A stretch of DNA of 41,688 nt from a virus. Shown piece by piece: positions 1-6,127 of this stretch. Below the pieces are notes generated by a model, which worked only from the letters and a program-made list of their open reading frames with translations, had not been told where the DNA came from and did no database searches. A program made the position numbers and the translations under genes. Where the stretch lies: positions 1-41,688 of the IMG/VR virus record IMGVR_UViG_3300006920_000089, one strand, 5' to 3'. The first letter of the stretch is position 1. Every line of letters begins with the position of its first letter.

Positions 1-32
1 GTAGCTCGATATATAATTCTTTTTTAGAAGTA

Positions 33-287
33 ATGTCCATACCTATGTGGGGTATCACTTGCGTCCTTGCCGGTACTTTTCAAATAGCTGGCGTTATGAT
101 CAACGGAAACTGGCGTCGTTCCCCTATTCTTCGATGCATTGGGGCTATCTATGCCGCATCGTTCTTTGCGATGTTGACTGTCCTATTTTCGTATGTAACA
201 CCACCCGCCTTGCTGGCGATTTCAATTTATTTGCCACTAAGTATTTGCAACTTGTGGACAGCAGTGAATATATCTGCCAAAGTGTGA
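33..287 (+). CDS. Small membrane protein, about three TM segments
   Basis: An 84-residue protein made almost entirely of hydrophobic segments. Likely transmembrane helices are at about residues 7-24, 34-52 and 55-78, separated by a short basic turn (NWRRS). It would sit in the host inner membrane. No enzymatic motif is visible and I do not recognise the family with certainty. A purine-rich AGAAG lies a few bases before the ATG, and a TATAAT hexamer (12-17) may belong to a promoter whose -35 is outside the window or absent. It sits upstream of another small membrane-anchored protein and of PhoH. A holin-like role is possible, but the lysis cassette is about 22 kb away, so I do not assign it. 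Confidence 0.6.
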   Translation: MSIPMWGITCVLAGTFQIAGVMINGNWRRSPILRCIGAIYAASFFAMLTVLFSYVTPPALLAISIYLPLSICNLWTAVNISAKV

Positions 288-296
288 GAATGAAAA

Positions 297-596
297 ATGA
301 TGGAATGGCTGATCACGTGGGAGCCTGAACACATAGTTGGCTTCACGACAGCTATTAGTGCAGCCGTGGCAGCTTGGTGGCTCCACGGTAAATCGAAAAC
401 AGACAAAAATAAACCTACTTCAGACTTAGTTGTTATGTCCAGTGTGCGATTGCATCCGTTGGACCTTTTAATGCTGGAAAGTGCAATCAACGAACTGCAC
501 GAAGTACGGCGTGAGGTATCTGGAACTACCGCTACTTTACAAGCGATCACAAAAGACGTTGCGATACTCTTAGACAGGGCACGCAGTATGAAATGA
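297..596 (+). CDS. Small membrane-anchored protein with helical C-terminus
   Basis: A 99-residue protein with one hydrophobic segment at about residues 15-31 (FTTAISAAVAAWWLHG), a Lys-rich linker, then a hydrophilic, probably helical C-terminal half. The architecture resembles small phage membrane proteins with a single anchor and a cytoplasmic or periplasmic coiled coil. It starts 10 nt after the stop of the preceding membrane protein, so the two are probably co-transcribed and may act together. The ribosome site is weak (GAGAATGAAA), and two adjacent ATGs (297 and 300) could serve. The function is unknown. Confidence 0.6.
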   Translation: MMEWLITWEPEHIVGFTTAISAAVAAWWLHGKSKTDKNKPTSDLVVMSSVRLHPLDLLMLESAINELHEVRREVSGTTATLQAITKDVAILLDRARSMK

Positions 597-639
597 AGCC
601 TACCAATTTTTGGTAAGCAAAGGTCAATAAGGAGTGCAC

Positions 640-1401
640 ATGCTTCAAGGACCACTTGGTAACCCGAACGAACAACACCAACCACCAATGAGCCAAAAGG
701 CTCTCAAAAGGCTGAAGAGAAGGCAGCAAAAAAGTAGTTCAAAAGTCCGATACCAACCAAGCATAATTCGACCTCTAAACGCACGTCAATCAGACCTGAT
801 TGATAGCCTCAAAAATGCGACACAAATCTTCGCTATAGGAGAAGCTGGCACCGGTAAAACATGGTTGTCATGCAAGATCGCAATTCAAAAACTAAAATCA
901 CAAGAAATATCAAAGATACTTATTGCACGTCCAACTACTGCACCAAAGCGACACCAGCAAGGTTTCTTGCCCGGTAAGCTTGAGCAGAAGCTTGCGCCGT
1001 GGTTGGTCCCTATGATGGATGCATTCAAGGACGAAGTGTCGGCGGCAGAGCTTGAACGTCTTATGGGCGCGGGTGATATTGAATTTCTATCATTTGAGCA
1101 TATGCGTGGACGCACATTCAAAGATGCCTTTGTTATTCTTGACGAAGCGCAGAACTGTACGTTCGCTGACTTGCGCTTGTTCTTGACACGTAAAGGCGAG
1201 GACACAACCTACGTCGTAACCGGGGACCCTGTTCAAAGCGATATTGACGACAGTGGGCTGGTTGCTATCTTGGATATCATCGAAAAATATGATATTGATG
1301 CTGATATAATTGAATTCCTACCTGAAGACGTCGTTCGATCTGAACACGCACGTGAGTGGGTTGAAGCATTTTCTAAGTGGACCGCTAACGATAATCTTTG
1401 A
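640..1401 (+). CDS. phoH: PhoH-family ATPase
   Basis: A 253-residue P-loop ATPase of the PhoH family, which is frequent in phages and of uncertain role (RNA metabolism or phosphate stress). The Walker A motif GEAGTGKT is near residues 67-74, and the Walker B motif VILDEAQNC identifies the family, followed by a GDPVQSD motif. The N-terminus is basic and proline/glutamine-rich. I choose ATG 640 rather than the in-frame GTG 634, because AAGGAG (629-634) overlaps that GTG and sits 5 nt before the ATG. The gene lies between small membrane proteins and head-tail connector genes, an unusual position for a metabolic gene. A small hairpin (TACCAA/TTGGTA, 601-615) precedes it. Its TGA stop lies inside a promoter-like TTGACT. 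Confidence 0.93.
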   Translation: MLQGPLGNPNEQHQPPMSQKALKRLKRRQQKSSSKVRYQPSIIRPLNARQSDLIDSLKNATQIFAIGEAGTGKTWLSCKIAIQKLKSQEISKILIARPTTAPKRHQQGFLPGKLEQKLAPWLVPMMDAFKDEVSAAELERLMGAGDIEFLSFEHMRGRTFKDAFVILDEAQNCTFADLRLFLTRKGEDTTYVVTGDPVQSDIDDSGLVAILDIIEKYDIDADIIEFLPEDVVRSEHAREWVEAFSKWTANDNL

Positions 1402-1426
1402 CTTATAGTCGCTCGCATGTGACAAT
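1398..1426 (+). promoter_or_regulatory. Candidate sigma70-type promoter for the connector genes
   Basis: TTGACT (1398-1403), 17 nt spacer, GACAAT (1421-1426). The -35 box overlaps the phoH stop codon (TGA 1399-1401). An alternative is TATAAT at 1440-1445 with GTGACA at 1419-1424 and a 15-nt spacer. Either would drive the connector genes from 1460. Confidence 0.5.
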
Positions 1427-1459
1427 AACCATCTAATCGTATAATCGCGGGATAATTAA

Positions 1460-1981
1460 ATGGCTGTCACATTACTCATAGAAGATGGAACCGGTGTAAC
1501 CGGAGCTAACTCATATGTCACAATCGCGGAAGCTGATGCTTATATCGAAGCAAATGCTTTCGCGAATGCTGATTGGGCTGGCTTGACCGATGCTCAAAAA
1601 GACGCGTTGCTTGTATGGGCGACCCGGTATATTGATATCCGCGTAAAATGGAAAGGCACAAAGGTTGACAATGACCTGATGCTGTCTTGGCCTCGCGAAG
1701 GTGTTCTCGACCACGAAGGTCATGCAATCCTTTCCACAGAAATCCCTCCACGCTTGAAATCAGCCGTATCTGAAATGGCTCGCTTCCTCATAAACGATGA
1801 TCGCTCTGCGCCCGGCTCACGCGAAGGCATTGAACGTATCCGCGTTGATGTTGTTGAATTGTATCTGGATGCTAAATACAAGCAAATGACAATCCCAACT
1901 GATGTGATTTTATTGCTGCGCGGATTAGGCGCAATTGACAATCCATCAGGAATAACATTCGGAAGAGTGGCGAGGTCGTAA
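1460..1981 (+). CDS. Head-tail connector protein (family often labelled DnaT-like)
   Basis: A 173-residue protein of the phage family often auto-annotated as putative DnaT-like ssDNA-binding protein. Diagnostic features are the N-terminal GANSYVTIAEADAYIEA segment, the AQKDALLVWATRYID helix and the LSWPREG segment. In phages this family sits directly after the capsid gene and before HK97 gp10-like proteins, so its position argues for a head completion/adaptor role at the portal rather than replication. It is mostly alpha-helical and begins the connector operon. The start has only a weak SD (GGGA about 8 nt before the ATG). Its stop codon overlaps the next start (TAATG). The family is recognised from the sequence; the function is inferred from position. 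Confidence 0.75.
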   Translation: MAVTLLIEDGTGVTGANSYVTIAEADAYIEANAFANADWAGLTDAQKDALLVWATRYIDIRVKWKGTKVDNDLMLSWPREGVLDHEGHAILSTEIPPRLKSAVSEMARFLINDDRSAPGSREGIERIRVDVVELYLDAKYKQMTIPTDVILLLRGLGAIDNPSGITFGRVARS

Positions 1982-2361
1982 TGGCACTTGAAAATCTCAT
2001 AGCAAGTCTGGTTAAAGACGCGTTTGATATTCTGGATGATTTACCAGTGTTGAACGCAACCTATGTCACTGAAGGCGATACCGCTTACGACCCGGCGACG
2101 GGCACTGTGTCACGCCCCGACACCGCAAACATTGTGATTGCTAAAAGTGTATTTGCTCAATTCACTCAACGTGAAATGGAGCGCGACCCACAGATCGATG
2201 GGTCTGTCGATCAGAAAATGATATTCCCGCGCCTACCATATAACTTTGTGGTGAACGATAACGATATCGTAATCCATCCAGACGGAACAAAGTGGGACGT
2301 TAAGAAAGCAGTGTCTGTCCCCGGTGATTCTGTTGCAATACTACATTTACGGAAGAGATAA
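1981..2361 (+). CDS. Head closure / neck protein
   Basis: A 126-residue protein rich in beta-strand patterns (IVIAKSVFAQFTQREME; NDIVIHPDGTKWDVKKAV). Size and position between the connector and the gp10-like gene fit a head-tail stopper of the SPP1 gp16 / lambda gpFII type, which closes the DNA exit channel after packaging. There is no enzyme motif. It is translationally coupled to both neighbours by 1-nt TAATG overlaps, with GAGG before its start. The assignment is by synteny and general fold pattern only, since this group diverges strongly in sequence. Confidence 0.6.
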   Translation: MALENLIASLVKDAFDILDDLPVLNATYVTEGDTAYDPATGTVSRPDTANIVIAKSVFAQFTQREMERDPQIDGSVDQKMIFPRLPYNFVVNDNDIVIHPDGTKWDVKKAVSVPGDSVAILHLRKR

Positions 2362-2837
2362 TGTCAATCAGCTTTTCAGATAATATCAACGATGTTATCG
2401 CTGGCATGCAAATACATAAGCAGAAGCCAGCCGAATTGCTGCGTAAAGAAATCAATATTGCAATTACCTATCTACACACAGCCGTTACAGATCGCACACC
2501 GGTTTATACTGGTACAGCTCTTAGGAACTGGCAATGGTCGGCGGGTACCCCGGCATCCGGTGAATTGGGGGACCCCGGCGGTCCGGCACCGGGCGCCACA
2601 AGCTCAATGGCACTAGGTACGGAACCAAGACGCGGAATTGCACAGGCTGATGCCGATGCGTCACTTGCACGTCTAAGTCTAAAGAATCCGTTTCAAACAT
2701 TCTGGCTATCAAACAACTATGGTAAAATTGATGAATTGGAATATGGTATGCTTCCTACGGCGGAACGATCTAGGTCACCCGCTGGTATGGCTCGCATATC
2801 GATGAAAGAACTCGAAGTAATTATGAAAAGGCGCTAA
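2361..2837 (+). CDS. HK97 gp10-like tail/neck completion protein
   Basis: A 158-residue protein resembling the HK97 gp10 family. Seen directly are an N-terminal helix, then the family-typical TPVYTGTALRNWQW segment, a Gly/Pro-rich loop (GDPGGPAPG) and a C-terminal basic helix ending KRR. Family members act at the head-tail joint or on the first tail ring. The gene overlaps the preceding stop by 1 nt, and only 2 nt separate it from the following tail terminator gene. The order connector, stopper, gp10, terminator, tail tube is the standard siphovirus order. Confidence 0.7.
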   Translation: MSISFSDNINDVIAGMQIHKQKPAELLRKEINIAITYLHTAVTDRTPVYTGTALRNWQWSAGTPASGELGDPGGPAPGATSSMALGTEPRRGIAQADADASLARLSLKNPFQTFWLSNNYGKIDELEYGMLPTAERSRSPAGMARISMKELEVIMKRR

Positions 2838-2839
2838 CA

Positions 2840-3259
2840 ATGTCTCACAAACTCTTGCGCAGAGAATTAGAAACCCGGTTACTAGCTCAAATGACAGCCA
2901 ACTATCCGGGTGATGTTGAAATAAACTGGCAAAATGTCGATCTGGAAAAGGCAACTGAAATGGTGCTGGTTGCCCCTTGTATGTTAGAAGGCAAGAGAAT
3001 GCCATCGACTGTAGGTCGAACGCATCTTCGCAGCATTGGTATATTTCAGGTTGACGTATTAACCCCAAAAGATACTGGAACCGGTCTACGCGACGAGATT
3101 GCAGAATTCATTGGTGACTTCTTTGCGGCTGTCAGTTACAACCTATCGGATGGTGGTTACGCCATAATGGATGAACCTGAATTCAAATATATGGGCATGC
3201 GGAACGGGAGAGACCGTCTGGTTATTTCAATATCATATCAAATCGACCTAAAAATATAA
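2840..3259 (+). CDS. Tail terminator protein (DUF4128 / gpU-like)
   Basis: A 139-residue protein with the pattern of the tail terminator family: an N-terminal helix (LLRRELETRLLAQMTANY), then strands around GIFQVDVLTPKDTGTGLRDEIAEFIGDFF, and a C-terminal RDRLVISISYQIDL strand. The protein forms a hexameric ring that stops tail tube polymerisation and joins the tail to the head. It is the last gene of the connector operon. A 139-nt non-coding stretch with a promoter and hairpin follows before the major tail protein, as expected where expression must rise sharply. Confidence 0.72.
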   Translation: MSHKLLRRELETRLLAQMTANYPGDVEINWQNVDLEKATEMVLVAPCMLEGKRMPSTVGRTHLRSIGIFQVDVLTPKDTGTGLRDEIAEFIGDFFAAVSYNLSDGGYAIMDEPEFKYMGMRNGRDRLVISISYQIDLKI

Positions 3260-3282
3260 AGTATGAGCCACTCGCTAATCCT

Positions 3283-3311
3283 TTGACCTTTGCTCCATAA
3301 CAAGGTAGAAT
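3283..3311 (+). promoter_or_regulatory. Strong sigma70-like promoter for the tail tube gene
   Basis: TTGACC (3283-3288), exactly 17 nt spacer, TAGAAT (3306-3311), both 5/6 matches to consensus. It lies in the 139-nt gap before the most abundant tail protein gene, giving a leader of roughly 80 nt. Confidence 0.65.
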
Positions 3312-3331
3312 TTGCGTTATTCGGATTTTTA

Positions 3332-3358
3332 CTATCCCGCCGGAGGTTCTGGCGATAG
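3332..3358 (+). promoter_or_regulatory. Leader hairpin with an SD-like loop
   Basis: CTATC (3332-3336) pairs with GATAG (3354-3358), and GCC (3339-3341) with GGC (3351-3353), with a two-base bulge. The loop contains GGAGG (3342-3346), a perfect SD-like sequence with no gene just after it. The real site for the tail tube gene is the later GGAGAG before ATG 3399. It could stabilise the mRNA or act as a standby ribosome site; this is inference. Confidence 0.4.
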
Positions 3359-3398
3359 GATTGCCCTTTAATCGAAACCAAACCTGTCGGAGAGACCT

Positions 3399-5219
3399 AT
3401 GCCCACAGCCGGATTTGCGGATTCCAACCGCGCCAGCATTCGCTTTATCGCAGAAGACACCGCTGATTGGGGTGTAACCCCTGCTAGTGGTAACGTGCGA
3501 GAGCTACGCTTCACTTCTTCTTCCCTAGTTGCAAGCAAGGAAACTGTTGTTTCCGACGAGCTTCGCGCTGACCGTATGGTTAGCTCGGTGATCGAAGTTT
3601 CAGCTATGACTGAAGGCGATATCAACTTTGAATTTAGCGCCGGGTCACATGATGACTTTTTACAGGCGTTCGTACTTGGCGCATGGTCGCGCCCAATGTC
3701 TTTCGACTTTTGGAAGGGTAACACAGTTTCTATAACTGGTGTATCAGCTATCGCCATTTCTGGCGGAGATTATACAGACTACTTTACCGCAGGTCGCTAC
3801 ATTAAAACTGAAGGCTTCATTGGAGCCACCAACAACGGTTATAACACAATCGCTTCAGTTGCATTTGGTGCAGGTGTAACGACTGTGACTATTACTGAAA
3901 CAGACCTTGTTGCCGAAGCTGGTACAGCTTATACAAAAATTATGGATGCGAACGACGTTACCGTCCTTAATAGCTCGGCTCTACGCCTTGGTACCGCTGG
4001 TGCTGCTACGATCGACTCAAACAGTGGTAACGCTTTTGCTTCTGCCATTGCTGCTGGTCAACTTGTTGCAGGTCAGAAAATCTATTTGGACACACCAGTA
4101 AGTGATGTTACTTTCCGTAACAACACAGTCACTTGGACAGGTACCGGCGCAGATGCTGATAGTTTGTCAATTACTGATGGAACAGAAATCGTTGCTTTGG
4201 TTGCCGGTGTTGATTATACAACTGGTGGTACTGCTACTGATACTGCTTTGTCGTTTGCAAATGCTGTGAATGCTGAACGTGTCGCTGGTCGCTTGAATGT
4301 TAAAGCTGTTCCTGCTGTCGGTGTCGTTACATTGTTCTTCTTGTCAAATAGCACTCTTGCTGACGTGACTGAAGTTGTCGATGGTAACACTGAAATAGCT
4401 GTTGGTACTGCCGCAGCCGCTTCAGCCGCAGGTGCACGTGGTGTATTCACGATTGTGAATGCTGCTGACGACGTTTTGACTGTAACACCACCACCACCAA
4501 CTGTAGCTGCACCGGGCGTAACCTCGGTTAAAGCTTCAATGTTGCGCAATCCGGGTGACCTTGCAGATATCACTGCACAGTCATTCTCTTTGGAAACCTC
4601 TTTCAACGATGTTGATAAGCACTTCCTAATGACCGGCATGCGCGTTGGTACTTTCTCAATGGACGTTTCAACCGGTGCGATTGTTACCGGAACGATGGCG
4701 TTCAATGGTAAAGAAACAACACCTGCTTCTGCTGAAGTTATTGGTGATGCTGGTTCTTACACATTGTTTACGACAACAGCCACTGAAGTAATGAACGCCA
4801 CGACCAACGTTGGTGATATCACCAAAAACGGTTCGATCTTGGCTTCTGCGGTTCAGTCCATCACGCTAGAAGGCGACGCGACTTTGCGTAACCAGATGGC
4901 TGTTGGTTCTAAGTTCCCTCGCGGAATTGGTACTGGTCGTTTCAATCTAACAGGCACAATGACTGCATACTTCGAGACCCTCGAATTGTATAGTCACTTT
5001 ATCAACCACGATACAATCTCACTTGGTTTTGACTTTACTGATCTTGATTTCAATCACTATGTATTCACGGTCCCTGCTGTTAAGATCACGTCTGACCCTG
5101 TATCACCTACAGGTATCGATGAAGATATCACTGAAGAAATGGAATGGACTGCATTCCGTGACGCAGCTACTGCGTGCATGCTTCAAGTTGATCGCTTCTC
5201 TAGCATTAAACCAGAATAA
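3399..5219 (+). CDS. Major tail tube protein with internal insertion domain
   Basis: A 606-residue tail tube protein of the Phage_tail_tube_2 type. The N-terminal region (residues 1-190) contains the TTP pattern TSSSLVASKETVVSDELRAD and GRYIKTEGF followed by NNGYNTIAS. The C-terminal region resumes at about residue 373 with ITAQSFSLETSFNDVDKHF, GMRVGTFSMDVSTGAIVTG and MAFNGKE. Between them, about residues 190-370 form an Ala/Gly/Thr/Val-rich beta-type insertion ending in a proline run (TPPPPT). The insertion probably folds as an Ig-like or other surface domain on the outside of the tail. GGAGAG lies 7 nt before the ATG. The gene has its own promoter and is followed by a terminator, as expected for a highly expressed structural gene. 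Confidence 0.82.
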   Translation: MPTAGFADSNRASIRFIAEDTADWGVTPASGNVRELRFTSSSLVASKETVVSDELRADRMVSSVIEVSAMTEGDINFEFSAGSHDDFLQAFVLGAWSRPMSFDFWKGNTVSITGVSAIAISGGDYTDYFTAGRYIKTEGFIGATNNGYNTIASVAFGAGVTTVTITETDLVAEAGTAYTKIMDANDVTVLNSSALRLGTAGAATIDSNSGNAFASAIAAGQLVAGQKIYLDTPVSDVTFRNNTVTWTGTGADADSLSITDGTEIVALVAGVDYTTGGTATDTALSFANAVNAERVAGRLNVKAVPAVGVVTLFFLSNSTLADVTEVVDGNTEIAVGTAAAASAAGARGVFTIVNAADDVLTVTPPPPTVAAPGVTSVKASMLRNPGDLADITAQSFSLETSFNDVDKHFLMTGMRVGTFSMDVSTGAIVTGTMAFNGKETTPASAEVIGDAGSYTLFTTTATEVMNATTNVGDITKNGSILASAVQSITLEGDATLRNQMAVGSKFPRGIGTGRFNLTGTMTAYFETLELYSHFINHDTISLGFDFTDLDFNHYVFTVPAVKITSDPVSPTGIDEDITEEMEWTAFRDAATACMLQVDRFSSIKPE

Positions 5220-5223
5220 GGAG

Positions 5224-5243
5224 AGGGAGCTTAGCTCCCTTTT
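5224..5243 (+). terminator. Rho-independent terminator after the tail tube gene
   Basis: AGGGAGC (5224-5230), loop TTA, GCTCCCT (5234-5240), then TTTT (5240-5243). It lies 4 nt after the tail tube stop codon. It may be partial, so that read-through supplies the less abundant chaperone and tape measure transcripts. Confidence 0.75.
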
Positions 5244-5271
5244 CATACCGACATATTTATGGATAAACAGT

Positions 5272-5312
5272 TAGAGGGGTGGCGTTGTCGGGTCGCTGCC
5301 CCTCGCCCTCTA
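5272..5312 (+). promoter_or_regulatory. GC-rich stem in the leader of the tail chaperone gene
   Basis: TAGAGGG (5272-5278) pairs perfectly with CCCTCTA (5306-5312). The intervening bases contain further partial G/C pairing. The stem lies just upstream of GAAGGA and ATG 5329. No U-tract follows, so it is not a classical terminator. No clear promoter was seen in this 109-nt gap. Confidence 0.4.
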
Positions 5313-5328
5313 CCCGAAGGAACCGACT

Positions 5329-5760
5329 ATGAGTATCAAAGATAAATTAGCAGCAAAATATGCTGTTGACCTTGGCCTTGAAGAAGATGGCAAATGGTGC
5401 CAGTTCGATGGGTTCGAGTTGAAAATTCGCCGCCTGTCTTCAAAGAAGGCGCAAAAAGCACGTGAAGAAGCTTCCAAGAAATACCAGCAAGATATCAATC
5501 GCAATAAGTTGAGTGATGAAGCTGCGGAAGAGATTCTGAACAAGCAAATCGCTTACGGTATTGTTGCCGATTGGCGTGGTGAAACCTTCACTGAAAAGTC
5601 TGCTGAAGGCACTGACGCTGTAGTCCCATATACCCCTGAAATCGCTATGGAAGTCTTCGGTTCTGAAGACATGAAAGAGTTGAAGACTGAAATTGTTCAG
5701 CTTTCAATGGCAGCGGCAACTTACAAAAAGTCTTCCGATGAAGAAACATTGGGAAACTAA
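5329..5760 (+). CDS. Tail assembly chaperone, short form (gpG-like)
   Basis: A 143-residue acidic and lysine-rich helical protein (MSIKDKLAAKYAVDLGLEED..., then RRLSSKKAQKAREEASKKY). Its size and its place directly between tail tube and tape measure genes fit the gpG-type chaperone that coats the tape measure during tail assembly. The reading frame ends at TAA 5758-5760, immediately after the slippery heptamer GGGAAAC (5751-5757). A fraction of ribosomes should therefore shift -1 and make the long G-T form. GAAGGA before the ATG supports the start. Confidence 0.85.
   Translation: MSIKDKLAAKYAVDLGLEEDGKWCQFDGFELKIRRLSSKKAQKAREEASKKYQQDINRNKLSDEAAEEILNKQIAYGIVADWRGETFTEKSAEGTDAVVPYTPEIAMEVFGSEDMKELKTEIVQLSMAAATYKKSSDEETLGN
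5751..5757 (+). promoter_or_regulatory. -1 programmed ribosomal frameshift site GGGAAAC
   Basis: In the zero frame this reads G GGA AAC, an exact X XXY YYZ slippery heptamer and close to lambda's GGGAAAG. The zero-frame stop TAA follows directly. A possible downstream stem (CCGCCCG 5783-5789 with CGGGGTGG 5803-5810, imperfect) lies about 25 nt further, more distant than usual for a stimulator. Confidence 0.9.
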
Positions 5761-6125
5761 CTGAATTCCTAAAGTGGTCACTCCGCCCGTCTTCTAGGCA
5801 AGCGGGGTGGCTTAAAAAGCTTCAGGAAGAAGGCAAGATTTCGAAGTCCAAAACTCTTGAAAAAGAGCCGATACTTCTAGCTACTTCAGAATGGGCTTGG
5901 CGAGCATTTGATGTGCTCAATCGTCAGCGCCAGACAGGTCAAATCGGACCGCAGCCCATTACTATTCACGACATTTGGTCATACGCAGAATTGTCTCGCG
6001 TAGTGCCGGATGATGCTGAATTCTTATTACAGGCTATCCCGGCTCTGGATTCCATTTTCCTACAAAACTATTATGAGCAACAGGAAAAAAGGTCTAAACA
6101 AAAGAAACCTACGAAGGGTAGATAA
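5757..6125 (+). CDS. Tail assembly chaperone T extension (made by -1 frameshift)
   Basis: This is the second half of the G-T fusion. After the shift, translation continues at 5757 in the -1 frame for 122 residues to TAA 6123-6125, giving a fusion of about 265 residues. The frame is open from 5742 onward, and its first usable ATG is only at 5913. There is no ribosome site before that ATG, so an independent gene is unlikely. The region reads like gpT or GTA chaperone extensions (GWLKKLQEEGKISK; SEWAWRAFDVL; HDIWSYAELSRV). It would recruit the tail tube protein to the chaperone-coated tape measure. Confidence 0.85.
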   Translation, partial: LTEFLKWSLRPSSRQAGWLKKLQEEGKISKSKTLEKEPILLATSEWAWRAFDVLNRQRQTGQIGPQPITIHDIWSYAELSRVVPDDAEFLLQAIPALDSIFLQNYYEQQEKRSKQKKPTKGR

Positions 6126-6127
6126 CA

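Noticed and set aside
4214-4705. Minus-strand open frame of 163 codons inside the tail tube gene
   Set aside because: Antisense shadow of an Ala/Thr/Val-rich coding region; no ribosome site or conserved motif.
5913-6125. A stand-alone 70-residue gene starting at ATG 5913
   Set aside because: There is no ribosome site before 5913, and the same frame is open upstream to 5742, exactly where the GGGAAAC slippery site feeds into it. It is the end of the frameshift product.
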